DNA of 34,569 nucleotides from Bacteroidales bacterium. Lineage in GTDB: Bacteria > Bacteroidota > Bacteroidia > Bacteroidales > UBA932. Location: assembly GCA_028708215.1 (NCBI GenBank), contig JAQVZL010000013.1, positions 1-34,569 on the forward strand, read 5' to 3'. This document shows positions 24,013 to 32,727 of the stretch, one piece after another (position 1 is the stretch's first letter; each line of letters begins with the position of its first letter). The notes beneath the pieces are model-generated. The model saw nothing but the letters and a program-made list of their open reading frames with translations, was not told the DNA's origin and ran no database searches. Made by a program: the position numbers and the translations under genes.

Positions 24013-24043
24013 CGAATTTATAACAAAAAACAACAAGAACAAA
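24013..24043 (-). promoter_or_regulatory. Promoter of the susC/susD operon
   Basis: Minus-strand TTTG (24043-24040), a 19-base spacer and TAAATTCG (24020-24013), one mismatch from TAnnTTTG. Start near 24006 gives a 5' UTR of about 43 nt. Between 24044 and 24227 I find no gene or recognisable signal. Confidence 0.65.
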
Positions 24044-24227
24044 ATAATCTTATAATCTCCTATTAATGCGACTTCCCCTTAGCTAAAAAAAAGACAGATT
24101 GCTAATCATCCATTAATTGTCATTTTACCTTTCAATTTGTTTCATTATAACTCTCAAAAAAACTATTTTATACTATTTATGTCTTTTTTATTAATAAAAT
24201 AGATATACCTAAACGAAAAATCAACAA

Positions 24228-24259
24228 ATAAAAAAGGACCCCCATTTTGGATGTCCTTT
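24228..24259 (-). terminator. Terminator of pnp
   Basis: Minus-strand stem AAAGGACATCC / GGGGGTCCTTT with one internal mismatch and an AAAAT loop, followed by a T run ending near 24228. It lies about 43 bases after the pnp stop. Confidence 0.85.
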
Positions 24260-24301
24260 AAAAATATAACTAGATATTAAATATAGAAAATCTTCTATAG
24301 A

Positions 24302-26524
24302 TTAATTTTTTCTTGGACCTCTATCGTTATATCTACCCCCACGTCTATCTCTATTGCCTTCACGGCCAACTCTATCTGGTCTCGGCTTTCTAACAGGTTC
24401 AACATAACCTTCGGGTTTTTCTAAAAGTGCTTTCCTAGATAATCTCATTTTACCACTTTTTGAATCTACCTCCAGAAGTTTCACCTCTACAATGTCTCCA
24501 ATGTTTACTACATCTTCTACCTTCTCTACTTTATGCCAGTCTAGCTCCGAAATATGGAGTAGCCCCTCTTTACCTGGTAGAATCTGAACAAATGCTCCAA
24601 AATCTAAAACTGAAACAACCTTACCACTATAAACAGTACCCTCTTCTGGAACTGTAGTAATACCCTCGATCCACGCTAGAGCAGCATCCATATTCTCTTT
24701 ATTCTCGCCAAATATTTCTACAACCCCTTTTCCATCTTCTTCTGTAATAGTTACAGTAGTATCGGTAGTTTTTTGGATTTCTTGAATTACCTTTCCTCCT
24801 GTACCAATAATAGCTCCAATAAACTCACCTGGAATAACTATTGAAACAATTCTTGGAGTATGTGGCTTAAGCTCTTCTCTAGGTGCATCTAAAGTTTTCA
24901 TCATCTCTCCCATTATATGAAGGCGGCCTTGCTTTGCTTGCTCTAAAGCTTTTTCAAGAACCTCATATGGGAGGCCATCTACTTTAATATCCATCTGAGT
25001 AGCAGTAATCCCATCTACTGTACCGGTAACCTTAAAGTCCATATCTCCTAGGTGATCTTCGTCGCCAAGTATATCTGAAAGAATTGCGTAACGGCCATCT
25101 CCACCCTCGGAAATAAGACCCATTGCAATACCAGATACAGGTTTCTTAATTTTAATACCTGCATCCATAAGCGCGAGCGTTCCTGCACAAACAGTAGCCA
25201 TAGACGAAGAGCCATTAGATTCTAGTATATCTGAAACCACTCTTACTGCATAAGGGTTCTCTTCTCCTGAAGGAACTACGTTTTTAAGTGCTCTATATGC
25301 AAGGTTACCATGACCAATCTCACGACGGCCAGTGCCTCTATAAGGTCTAGCATCTCCAGTAGAGAAAGGTGGGAAATTATAATGAAGCACAAATGCCTCG
25401 GAACCCTCTACCAATACCTCATCTACAGATTTCATATCTAACCTTGTTCCCAAGGTAACTGTTGTAAGTGATTGTGTCTCTCCTCTTGTAAATACGGCAG
25501 AACCATGTGTTGCAGGCAAGTAATCTACTTCACACCAGATTGGTCTAATCTCATCTGTAGAACGGCCATCTAATCTTATCTTCTCATTTAATACAAGATT
25601 TCTCATTGCCTCTTTCTCTACATCATGATAATAACGCTCTACCATACCACTCTTATCTTCTCTCTCCTCTTCTGGAATAGTAGCTAAAAACTCCTCTTTT
25701 AAAGCGTCAAAAGCATCTGTGCGCTCTTGCTTAGAACTTGGATGTTTAGCAATATCGTAACACTTATCGTAGCAGTAGTTACGAACAGCCTCACGCAGTT
25801 CCTGGTCGTTTTCTTCGTGAGAATACTCTCTTTTTACAGTTTTGCCCACCTCTTCCATAAGCTCAATCTGAGTCTTACACTGAGTTTGAATCTCTTCATG
25901 TGCAAACTTTATTGCTTCAAGCATCTCTGCCTCACTAACCTCTTTAAACTCGCCCTCAACCATCATAATATTATCTAGCGTACCAGCTACCATAATATCT
26001 ACATCTGAAAGTTTCAGTTCAGTAAAAGTAGGATCTATTACAAATTTACCATCTAAGCGAGCAACACGCACTGTAGAGATAGGGCCGTTAAAAGGGATAT
26101 CACTTACAGCAAGTGCAGCAGATGCTGCTAAACCAGCTAAAGCATCTGGCATAATATCTTTTTCTGCAGATATTAGACTTACATTCACAAATACATCGGC
26201 ATGGTAATCTTCTGGAAATAGCGGACGAAGAGCTCTATCTACAAGACGAGATACTAAAATCTCTGAGTCGTTAGGGCGGCCCTCTCTTTTAAGGAACCCT
26301 CCTGGATACCTACCTGCTGCTGCATACTTCTCTTTGTAATCTACAGAAAGAGGCATAAAATCTGTGCCCTCTCTAGCATCTTTTGCAGCAACTACAGTGG
26401 CAAGCAACATTGTCTTACCCATTTTTACCACTACTGAACCGTCTGCCTGTTTAGCAAGTTTTCCCGTTTCAATCTCAATTTCTCTTCCATCTCTAAGTTG
26501 GATGGTTTTTTTTATTATGTTCAT
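24302..26524 (-). CDS. pnp: Polyribonucleotide nucleotidyltransferase (PNPase)
   Basis: This 740-residue 3'-to-5' phosphorolytic exoribonuclease acts in mRNA turnover and RNA quality control. Two RNase PH-like cores are separated by a helical linker (about 230-300). Substrate motifs include [23 protein letters not shown] and [17 protein letters not shown]-type sequence. A KH domain follows (about 560-615, with IIGTGG), then an S1 domain (about 625-696, [16 protein letters not shown]). The C-terminus is an Arg/Gly-rich tail (about 710-740), which probably adds RNA affinity. rpsO lies immediately upstream, the conserved bacterial order, but a terminator separates them. The 5' UTR carries two inverted repeats that could support autoregulation. 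Confidence 0.97.
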   Translation of the reverse strand: MNIIKKTIQLRDGREIEIETGKLAKQADGSVVVKMGKTMLLATVVAAKDAREGTDFMPLSVDYKEKYAAAGRYPGGFLKREGRPNDSEILVSRLVDRALRPLFPEDYHADVFVNVSLISAEKDIMPDALAGLAASAALAVSDIPFNGPISTVRVARLDGKFVIDPTFTELKLSDVDIMVAGTLDNIMMVEGEFKEVSEAEMLEAIKFAHEEIQTQCKTQIELMEEVGKTVKREYSHEENDQELREAVRNYCYDKCYDIAKHPSSKQERTDAFDALKEEFLATIPEEEREDKSGMVERYYHDVEKEAMRNLVLNEKIRLDGRSTDEIRPIWCEVDYLPATHGSAVFTRGETQSLTTVTLGTRLDMKSVDEVLVEGSEAFVLHYNFPPFSTGDARPYRGTGRREIGHGNLAYRALKNVVPSGEENPYAVRVVSDILESNGSSSMATVCAGTLALMDAGIKIKKPVSGIAMGLISEGGDGRYAILSDILGDEDHLGDMDFKVTGTVDGITATQMDIKVDGLPYEVLEKALEQAKQGRLHIMGEMMKTLDAPREELKPHTPRIVSIVIPGEFIGAIIGTGGKVIQEIQKTTDTTVTITEEDGKGVVEIFGENKENMDAALAWIEGITTVPEEGTVYSGKVVSVLDFGAFVQILPGKEGLLHISELDWHKVEKVEDVVNIGDIVEVKLLEVDSKSGKMRLSRKALLEKPEGYVEPVRKPRPDRVGREGNRDRRGGRYNDRGPRKN

Positions 26525-26646
26525 TATAAAACTAAATGCAACCCGACTCTCCCTGTGAGAGTTTATTAATACTACAAATTCATCAATACCATCAGCCTCG
26601 GGGTGCTCTTGTTTAACAGAAGGTATTATATCAAAATAAGTTTATG

Positions 26647-26654
26647 CAAATATA
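26647..26654 (-). promoter_or_regulatory. -7 element for pnp
   Basis: Minus-strand TATATTTG (26654-26647). A TTTG lies 15 bases upstream, closer than usual, so the -33 element is doubtful. Start near 26640 gives a 5' UTR of about 115 nt, containing inverted repeats AATACC/GGTATT (26622-26627 and 26585-26590) and ACTCTC/GAGAGT (26546-26562). Confidence 0.45.
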
Positions 26655-26708
26655 GCCAGATTAACTGAGCAAATCTATATTTTACAAGAATACTCTTTGT
26701 ATTTAACC

Positions 26709-26734
26709 AAAAAAAGGTGCCAATGGCACCTTTT
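26709..26734 (-). terminator. Terminator of rpsO
   Basis: Minus-strand palindrome AAAAGGTGCCA / TGGCACCTTTT followed by T, directly after the rpsO stop. It indicates that pnp is mainly transcribed from its own promoter, unlike the E. coli rpsO-pnp arrangement with readthrough. Confidence 0.9.
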
Positions 26735-26738
26735 AACT

Positions 26739-27014
26739 TTATTTTCGAAGTTTTAACTCCTTAATTATATTTCTGTATCTCTCAATATCTGTCTCTTTTA
26801 AATAATCTAAAAGACGGCGTCTTTTCCCTACCAGCTTAAGCAAAGATCTTTGAGTAACAAAGTCTTTTTTGTTGCTTCTAAGGTGATTGGTCAAATGAGC
26901 GATACGGTATGAAAATAAAGCTACCTGACCCTCTGGGGAGCCGGTATCTGCATTAGACTTTCCGTATTGTCCGAAAATCTCTTGCTTTTTTTCTTTTCCA
27001 AGATAAGTTGCCAT
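26739..27014 (-). CDS. rpsO: 30S ribosomal protein S15
   Basis: This 91-residue ribosomal protein binds 16S rRNA in the central domain. Conserved segments are DTGSPEGQVALFSYRIAHLTNHL and KDFVTQRSLLKLVGKRRRLLDYLK. The ATG at 27014 (MATYLGKEKKQ) is chosen. An upstream in-frame ATG at 27026 would add MLST and exceed the usual 88-90 residues. The 5' UTR from the predicted start near 27055 contains CCCAATTTTGGG, a small hairpin that may serve feedback control, although E. coli-like S15 control is not demonstrable here. Confidence 0.96.
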   Translation of the reverse strand: MATYLGKEKKQEIFGQYGKSNADTGSPEGQVALFSYRIAHLTNHLRSNKKDFVTQRSLLKLVGKRRRLLDYLKETDIERYRNIIKELKLRK

Positions 27015-27061
27015 TGTACTAAGCAATTGATATTTATAATTCTACCCCAAAATTGGGAGTG

Positions 27062-27092
27062 CAAAGTTAGATATTATTTTTGACTACGCAAG
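27062..27092 (-). promoter_or_regulatory. Promoter of rpsO
   Basis: Minus-strand CTTG (27092-27089), a 19-base spacer and TAACTTTG (27069-27062). It interleaves with the divergent plus-strand promoter at 27079-27109. Confidence 0.7.
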
Positions 27093-27109
27093 TAATTTCT
27101 CTACTTTTG
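27079..27109 (+). promoter_or_regulatory. Promoter of the YgjP-like metallopeptidase gene
   Basis: TTTG (27079-27082), a 19-base spacer and TACTTTTG (27102-27109), an exact match to the Bacteroidota consensus. Start near 27116, ATG at 27141. The two polymerase footprints overlap with that of the rpsO promoter. Confidence 0.78.
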
Positions 27110-27140
27110 CTCCCAATAAGCTCTAACTACATCCAATTTT

Positions 27141-27890
27141 ATGCCAGCTCAAAAGATTATTAAACATCCTATTATAGGTGAATACAAAATTATTAAAAAA
27201 AATAGATCCCGTGTTATAAGGCTATCCATTAATGAGTCTAAAGGAGTTAGAGTAACTATCCCAATTTTCACCCCTTTCAATGAAGCTTCAGACTTTCTTG
27301 AGTCCAATTTAGAGTGGGTGCTTAAATCTTTAGAAAAAGAGAAGCAAAAAAAGAGGAAACAGGCTCTTAATTTAAATAGGAGTCACTCTATAAAATTGAT
27401 AAATGGAGAACTCTCTTTTTTTGAAGATAAAAACTTAACATCTTGTAAGTGCAATACCCCAATTAAATTAGATAAAACAGCAAATAATAGCTCTACATCT
27501 TGGTTAATTACCTTTGCCAAAGGAGTTGATTCTATAGAGTTAACTCCCTATATAATAACTGCTCTTAAAGATGCTGCCAAAGAGTATCTCCCAAATAGAG
27601 CCCAATACTTTGCAAATAGATATGGGTTTAGTTATAACAAGCTCTTCTTGAAAAACAATAAGAGTAATTGGGGAAGTTGCTCATCTTTAAATAATATCAA
27701 CCTCAATATTCACTTAATGAGACTTCCCTCTGAACTATGCGACTATGTAATACTACATGAGTTAACCCATTTAAAACATCGGAATCATGGAAAAGAGTTT
27801 CATAAATATCTCAACTCGCTTTGCGGAGGAAAAGAGAAAGAGCTCTCTAAAAAACTAAAAGAGTTCTATCCAACAATTTTATTCCAATAG
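27141..27890 (+). CDS. YgjP/DUF45-type M48-like metallopeptidase
   Basis: This 249-residue predicted cytoplasmic zinc peptidase has the family motif WGSCSSLNNINLN around residue 175. The zinc motif is HELTH (His206, Glu207, His210), extended by the family's conserved NHGKEFH (215-221). There is no signal peptide or membrane helix. YgjP-type proteins are widespread and often linked to restriction-modification loci, but no such genes lie here and the substrate is unknown. It is transcribed alone from an excellent promoter that interleaves with the rpsO promoter, and ends in a bidirectional terminator. Confidence 0.88.
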   Translation: MPAQKIIKHPIIGEYKIIKKNRSRVIRLSINESKGVRVTIPIFTPFNEASDFLESNLEWVLKSLEKEKQKKRKQALNLNRSHSIKLINGELSFFEDKNLTSCKCNTPIKLDKTANNSSTSWLITFAKGVDSIELTPYIITALKDAAKEYLPNRAQYFANRYGFSYNKLFLKNNKSNWGSCSSLNNINLNIHLMRLPSELCDYVILHELTHLKHRNHGKEFHKYLNSLCGGKEKELSKKLKEFYPTILFQ

Positions 27891-27921
27891 AAAAAGCCAG
27901 CATATTATTTACTGGCTTTTT
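27891..27921. terminator. Bidirectional terminator
   Basis: AAAAAGCCAG (27891-27900) and CTGGCTTTTT (27912-27921) form a perfect stem with an 11-base loop. It serves the metallopeptidase gene on plus and the envelope operon on minus. Confidence 0.9.
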
Positions 27922-27952
27922 AAATTAGATATGTTACTTAATCTAAGATCTA

Positions 27953-28228
27953 CTATTTCTCAATAAGATCACTTATTCTTTTGAAAAAAGCGTCTACGCC
28001 TGTAAGTAAATCTCTGTTTATTGCCTTATAATGAGCTTTTACATTCTCTTTATCTGGCTTATTAACTCTACTAAAAAGTTCATCTCTAAACTCAACAGCA
28101 TCGTTAATAATAGCAACAGCATCTTCTGCTTTATTTTCTTGATTGATGTAAAGGAATGTCCAGCAATCCGAAATAACCTCCGATACTAGATAATCAATAT
28201 CCTTTTTTATAACTCTTAAACTTGCCAT
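27953..28228 (-). CDS. Small conserved-looking protein of unknown function
   Basis: This 91-residue predicted cytoplasmic protein is mainly helical and charged, with no signal peptide or membrane segment (MASLRVIKKDIDYLVSEVIS start). It contains a single Cys22-Trp pair and a C-terminal FFKRISDLIEK helix. It is the last gene of the four-gene minus-strand operon, 43 bases after the epimerase, and just before the shared terminator. I believe similar short proteins occur in other Bacteroidales, but I cannot name a family or function. Confidence 0.75.
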   Translation of the reverse strand: MASLRVIKKDIDYLVSEVISDCWTFLYINQENKAEDAVAIINDAVEFRDELFSRVNKPDKENVKAHYKAINRDLLTGVDAFFKRISDLIEK

Positions 28229-28271
28229 AATTATAATAAATTTCGGACAAAGGTAATAAATTTATTCAAAA

Positions 28272-29429
28272 TTAAATTTTTGTAATTCCAATGCCTGGCT
28301 TATCAGACAATGTAATCTTGCCATTTACAATTTTCATCCCATCAAATTGATCATTTGAGATTAATAAATTGCCGTCTAGATCTGCCCATTCAGTTTCAGG
28401 AGCAAGTTGAGCTGCTGCCGATATAGCACATGAAGTCTCTGTCATACAACCAATCATAATTCTCATATGAAGTGCTTTTGCAAGAGATATCATTTCGCGA
28501 GCCTCTCTCATACCTGTACACTTCATAAGTTTAATATTTATTCCATGATAGGCACCTTTCAAATGTTGAACATCTGTTAAACGCTGGCAAGCTTCATCTG
28601 CAATTATAGGAAGCGGGCTTCGTTCTGTTAACCAAGCAGTTTCATCTAATTGGTATTTAGACATTGGCTGCTCAATCATATTAACATTTCTCTCATTTAA
28701 CCAATGAATCATATCTAAAGCATAATGCTTGTCTTTCCACCCCTGGTTTGCATCTATACAAATAATAGCATCTGTTACAGAGCGAATAGTGTTAATCATC
28801 ATCTTATCTGTAGCCTCATCTCTGCCTAGCTTAACCTTTATAACATTATAAAGAGAAGCCTCTCTAGTTTTTTCTTTAACCTTCTCTTCCGAAGCTAAAC
28901 CAATAGTAAATGATGTATCGGGAGTGGTTTCTGAATCGAACCCCCAAATTTTCCACCACGGCTGACCCATAACCTTACCAACAAGATCATGCAAAGCAAT
29001 ATCTATAGAAGCTTTTGCTGCCGTATTATTACTAGCTAAAGAGTCTAAATAGATCATTATGTCTTGAATACGAAAAGGAGAATCAAATTGAGACAAATCT
29101 ACTCTTTTCAAAAAAGCCATCACAGATGCCTGGTTCTCACCTAAATATGGAGGCATAGAGGCCTCTCCATAACCTGTGTATCCATTCCATGTAATCTGAG
29201 TAAGCACTATTGGAGTGGTAGTTCTAGTAAAGTTAGCTATAGTAAAGGGGTGGTTTAATTTTGCATCAAAGGGCATCCAAGACAACTCTATTTTATTACT
29301 CCCTCTTTTTTTTGCCGAGGTACCTGCTGAACGTGCAAAAATATCTGCTGGGTTAGTAAGTGCAGCAGCCGCTGTTAATAAACCTGCAGACTTAATGAAA
29401 TTTCTTCTTGTAGTCATTTTATTATCCAT
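28272..29429 (-). CDS. Tat-exported dipeptide epimerase (L-Ala-D/L-Glu epimerase type)
   Basis: This 385-residue enolase-superfamily enzyme of the muconate-lactonizing/dipeptide-epimerase group inverts the second residue of dipeptides such as L-Ala-D-Glu from murein. Catalytic residues are K198 and K200 in IKVKLGRD, metal ligands D226 (CIDANQGW), E253 (MIEQPM) and D278 (IIADEACQ), and the second base K300 in INIKLMKCTG. The N-terminus MTTRRNFIKSAGLLTAAAAL is a twin-arginine signal peptide (RR at 8-9), so the folded enzyme should be exported. Well-known family members are cytoplasmic. It lies 13 bases after the NlpC/P60 gene, in a peptidoglycan-related operon. Confidence 0.9.
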   Translation of the reverse strand: MDNKMTTRRNFIKSAGLLTAAAALTNPADIFARSAGTSAKKRGSNKIELSWMPFDAKLNHPFTIANFTRTTTPIVLTQITWNGYTGYGEASMPPYLGENQASVMAFLKRVDLSQFDSPFRIQDIMIYLDSLASNNTAAKASIDIALHDLVGKVMGQPWWKIWGFDSETTPDTSFTIGLASEEKVKEKTREASLYNVIKVKLGRDEATDKMMINTIRSVTDAIICIDANQGWKDKHYALDMIHWLNERNVNMIEQPMSKYQLDETAWLTERSPLPIIADEACQRLTDVQHLKGAYHGINIKLMKCTGMREAREMISLAKALHMRIMIGCMTETSCAISAAAQLAPETEWADLDGNLLISNDQFDGMKIVNGKITLSDKPGIGITKI

Positions 29430-29442
29430 TTCTTTTAATTAT

Positions 29443-30651
29443 TTATTTAACAAAATACCAAGGGTGCTCTTTAATTGAGATAATATCTGAATCTTTATCT
29501 ATCTCTGTTAGGAGTCTATTAGCTCTTACTAAGCGAGTAGAGCCTTTATAGTAATTATATGCATCTGGTAAAAGAGAGTTAATTCTAACAGATGTTGCCG
29601 AATGAATAAATTCTCCGTTGGAAATATAAATTCCCACATGAGTTATTCTTTCTCCTCTCTCTTCTGTTGCCTTAGAACCAAAGAAAAGAAGATCGCCAGG
29701 GTTTAAATTATCGAACCCTGCAGAAATATCTATATCTACACCCGTCTTAGCCTGTTGAGAAGCATCTCTCTCAATAATTACCCCATTAAGATAGTAGACA
29801 GTCTTTGTAAAACCAGAACAGTCCATTGCCTTAATAGAAGTTCCACCCCACATATATGGAAAGCCTATAAACTGCTTAGCTGTTGCAATAATATTTTCTG
29901 GAGAGGGATCTCTACTCTCTAGCCATTTATCAAACGGCTCTACATCTGATCTATCTACATATGCAATCTTGCCACTAGGCAAAAGAACTTTATAAAAACC
30001 ACCTAAGCGCCCTTGAGCACGAACTATATTACCCCACACACCATCTGATATTACAGCTGAACTACGCGAAGGCAACTCTCTAAAAAGAGTGTAATTTGTT
30101 GTCACTATCATTTTGGGAGCGGCAGTCCACTCGTTATACTCAGCTTCATTCATTGGATGAATACTACCAGAAGAGACCCATGCAATATATCCCTCGGGAG
30201 TAATTGCTCTAGTCCAGCCACCCCTTTTTTCTAAAATTCTTAGCGGCATACCCATTAAAGTTTGAGTTGCAGATTCAGTTGAGTAACTAGCGCCATAACG
30301 GAAATTAATTACAGATTGTGCAGTAATACCAAAAGTCTTATCGCCAAGAGAAGGGTGAGGCAACAGAACCATACTATCTAACACATCTATATTGTTCTTT
30401 TTAAGTGCAGCTATCAAAGCCTCTTTAGCCTCTGGCTCTGTTGTAGAACCCTTAAGAATAGGAAGAGACGCTATCTCTTTATCTATAATTAATTTTGGCT
30501 CATAAGTTTTAAGTCTCCTATCTGGAGCAAACTCTTTTTTTACCTGCTGTGAAACTGAGTCGAACTCTTTTAGTAGCTTCTCGTTATTATCTCCAGACGA
30601 GCAAGATAACACAACTGCACAAACTAATAATAATACAAATCTTTTTTTCAT
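29443..30651 (-). CDS. NlpC/P60 family (C40) peptidoglycan endopeptidase lipoprotein
   Basis: This 402-residue cysteine peptidase probably cleaves the D-Glu-diamino acid bond of murein stem peptides. The signal peptide ends in a lipobox (VLSC, about residue 17). Two SH3b-like regions follow (about 105-235, with RILEKRGGWTRAITPEGYIAWV and LGGFYKVLLPSGKIAYV). The catalytic domain has Cys278 in MDCSGFTK, His338 in THVGIYIS and His350 in GEFIHSA. Layout matches Bacteroides murein-tripeptide endopeptidases with SH3b repeats. It sits between the GHL10 lipoprotein and the dipeptide epimerase, supporting stepwise breakdown of peptidoglycan fragments. Confidence 0.93.
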   Translation of the reverse strand: MKKRFVLLLVCAVVLSCSSGDNNEKLLKEFDSVSQQVKKEFAPDRRLKTYEPKLIIDKEIASLPILKGSTTEPEAKEALIAALKKNNIDVLDSMVLLPHPSLGDKTFGITAQSVINFRYGASYSTESATQTLMGMPLRILEKRGGWTRAITPEGYIAWVSSGSIHPMNEAEYNEWTAAPKMIVTTNYTLFRELPSRSSAVISDGVWGNIVRAQGRLGGFYKVLLPSGKIAYVDRSDVEPFDKWLESRDPSPENIIATAKQFIGFPYMWGGTSIKAMDCSGFTKTVYYLNGVIIERDASQQAKTGVDIDISAGFDNLNPGDLLFFGSKATEERGERITHVGIYISNGEFIHSATSVRINSLLPDAYNYYKGSTRLVRANRLLTEIDKDSDIISIKEHPWYFVK

Positions 30652-30675
30652 TTTTTTAAATATTTTAGTCTAAAT

Positions 30676-32214
30676 TTATTTTCCATTTATAAAGGGCTTT
30701 ACCTTAATAGCCTTACTCTCATTATATAACCTATCTAAAGCAGCAACATAATAGTCATACTCATCTTTCGCAAATGAACTCAACATATATGACTCTTCTC
30801 CCGTAATAGTAACAATTGCACTCCCATTCCCAAAATTAGGCCTAGCTCCTTTTGCAAACTTATAGATAATATGGTACTTTACGTTATGAACACTATTATC
30901 GCTGTAAGAAACATTATCCCAGATAATCTTTGCGCCACCTTGTACGCTCTCCATTTTAACATTAGTTGGAGCAGAAGGAGCCTTTTCCGGAAATCCTCTT
31001 AGAGAAGGTACAAGCACAGGGTTCGGATAAAGTTCTGCCATAACTTCATTTATACCTAACCTATTCTCCTTGAAGTTTTTAGCATTAAAATAACAGACAC
31101 CTTGATAGGCTGGCATCTCTCTTAAAATCATAGCTTGCTGTTTAATTTGTCCTGCACTACGCCACGCTTCAATTTTTGCATCTTTATCTAATCTATACGT
31201 ACCCAACCCTCCATATATAGGAGTTCCAGCACTATAGTCTTGCCACCATTCTGCAAGAATATTAAAATCTGCAGCTTCATATCCAATATTAAAATAGAGC
31301 TGAGGCAAAACATAATCTAACCAACCCTTTTCCATCCAAAAAAGAACATCGGCATGTAAATGGTCATAATTGGTATAACCATAGCTTTTAGTATCTGAGC
31401 CCCTAATGTCGTCCCTCAGATTTCGCCAAACTGCATAAGGGCTAATGCCAAATTTTACATACGGTTTAACTGACTTTATTGTATCTCTAAGCATCTCAAT
31501 TACAAAATTGACGTTTTCTCTCCGCCATGCCATTTTATCTTTAGCAGCATATCCTCTTGAATGTAAAGAGAAAGAGATAGAGTCTTCAAAATCATTATTA
31601 GGGTAAAAATAGTCGTCAAAATGTATTCCGTCAATATCGTAATCTGTTACTAGTTCCTTAATAACCTTTACCAAAAACTCACGAGTTTCGGGATATGCTG
31701 GGTCAAAATAAAGCTTCTTCCCGTGCCGAACAAAAATATTAGGCTTAAGATTATAAATATGATTAGGAGAGATATCTACTAAATTAGCTGTGTCTTGCGA
31801 GACTCTATATGGATTTAACCAAGCATGTAACTCCATTCCTCTTTTATGTGCCTCGTTTATAGCAAACTCCAACGGGTCGTAATGAGGGTCGGGAGCAATC
31901 TTTTGATCTCCCGTAAGGTAAATTGACCACGGCTCATATTTAGAAAGATAAAAAGCATCGGCAGTAGGTCTTATTTGTAGAACAATAGCATTAAAATTCA
32001 AATTTTTAAATAAATCTAAGTACTCTATAAGTTCTGCTTGCTGCTCTTGCGAAGATAACCCTGGAGAAGAAGGCCAGTCAATATTATTAACAGTAGCTAC
32101 CCATGCAGCTCTCCACTCATGTTTCCCATCGTACCCCTTTTCTACAGTGCAAGATGTAACACAAACCACAATAGATATAAATGGTAAAACTAGGTATTTG
32201 AAAAATTTGTTCAT
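30676..32214 (-). CDS. GHL10/DUF187 glycoside hydrolase-like lipoprotein (DigH-like)
   Basis: This 512-residue lipoprotein has a signal peptide ending in VTSC (Cys22). A GHL10 (DUF187) TIM-barrel follows (about 32-385): EWRAAWVATVNNIDWPS at the start, IVLQIRPTADAFY, HAWLNPYRV, and the acidic IDGIHFDDYFYP motif near residue 200. Residues about 410-508 form a fibronectin type III-like domain (APSAPTNVKMESVQGGAKIIW). The E. coli relative DigH (YddW) cleaves peptidoglycan glycans stripped of stem peptides, so peptidoglycan glycan is the likely substrate. It is the first gene of the envelope operon and lies 24 bases ahead of the NlpC/P60 gene. Confidence 0.9.
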   Translation of the reverse strand: MNKFFKYLVLPFISIVVCVTSCTVEKGYDGKHEWRAAWVATVNNIDWPSSPGLSSQEQQAELIEYLDLFKNLNFNAIVLQIRPTADAFYLSKYEPWSIYLTGDQKIAPDPHYDPLEFAINEAHKRGMELHAWLNPYRVSQDTANLVDISPNHIYNLKPNIFVRHGKKLYFDPAYPETREFLVKVIKELVTDYDIDGIHFDDYFYPNNDFEDSISFSLHSRGYAAKDKMAWRRENVNFVIEMLRDTIKSVKPYVKFGISPYAVWRNLRDDIRGSDTKSYGYTNYDHLHADVLFWMEKGWLDYVLPQLYFNIGYEAADFNILAEWWQDYSAGTPIYGGLGTYRLDKDAKIEAWRSAGQIKQQAMILREMPAYQGVCYFNAKNFKENRLGINEVMAELYPNPVLVPSLRGFPEKAPSAPTNVKMESVQGGAKIIWDNVSYSDNSVHNVKYHIIYKFAKGARPNFGNGSAIVTITGEESYMLSSFAKDEYDYYVAALDRLYNESKAIKVKPFINGK

Positions 32215-32247
32215 AACACTTATGATTTACTTAACACGCATATAAAA

Positions 32248-32255
32248 CAAAGATA
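32248..32255 (-). promoter_or_regulatory. -7 element of the envelope (peptidoglycan) operon
   Basis: Minus-strand TATCTTTG (32255-32248), about 34 bases upstream of the GHL10 start. It abuts the divergent -7 box at 32257-32264, so the two promoters must overlap. No clear -33 TTTG. Confidence 0.55.
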
Positions 32256-32256
32256 C

Positions 32257-32264
32257 TATATTTG
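32257..32264 (+). promoter_or_regulatory. -7 element of the yhcH-like / yhcC-like pair
   Basis: TATATTTG, 17 bases before the ATG at 32281, in a back-to-back arrangement with the minus-strand -7 box. Confidence 0.55.
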
Positions 32265-32280
32265 TGCAAATTTATTAGTT

Positions 32281-32727
32281 ATGATATTAGATTCTTTAAA
32301 AGGTTTTGAAAGGTATTTAAATTTTCACTCTAGATTTGCAAAGGCATATGAATATATGGTAAAAACAGACTTAGATAAATTAGAAAAAGGAGAACACCCC
32401 ATTCTAGGTAAAGAGATCTATTGTACAATTTGGGAAGGTGAAGGTAAAGGAATTGAAATTCCAAAGCTAGAAGTACATGACTCTTATATAGATATTCATA
32501 TTTTATTAGAAGGAAGCGAAACAATAGGAATTAGAGATAGAAGCAAATGCAACGGAGAGAACATCTCTTATAACCACCAAAAAGACATAGCATTTTTAGA
32601 AGAAATCCCAGAAAATTTTATTAGCCTTTCTCCAGGTAATATTGCTGTAATTTTCCCTCACGACGCCCACGCTCCACTAATTGGCGAAGGGATTATTAAA
32701 AAAGCAATTATTAAGGTACTTCTATAA
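32281..32727 (+). CDS. YhcH/YjgK/YiaL family protein (DUF386)
   Basis: This 148-residue cupin-like protein belongs to the family that includes YhcH of the sialic acid operon and the beta subunit of evolved beta-galactosidase. Conserved features are EVHDSYIDIHILLEGSETIG near residues 64-83 and FPHDAHAP near residues 126-133, which hold probable metal-binding histidines. Members are thought to act on sugars or sugar acids, for example as epimerases, but function is poorly defined. Its TAA overlaps the next ATG by one base (TAATG), so the pair is translationally coupled. Confidence 0.88.
   Translation: MILDSLKGFERYLNFHSRFAKAYEYMVKTDLDKLEKGEHPILGKEIYCTIWEGEGKGIEIPKLEVHDSYIDIHILLEGSETIGIRDRSKCNGENISYNHQKDIAFLEEIPENFISLSPGNIAVIFPHDAHAPLIGEGIIKKAIIKVLL

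Noticed and set aside
26525-26640. In-frame open stretch upstream of the pnp ATG suggesting a longer protein
   Set aside because: No suitable start codon precedes it, PNPases of this phylum start at the [10 protein letters not shown]-type sequence, and the region looks like a structured UTR.
27015-27026. Alternative rpsO start giving MLST extension
   Set aside because: It would make S15 longer than usual, and the internal ATG at 27014 fits the family N-terminus.
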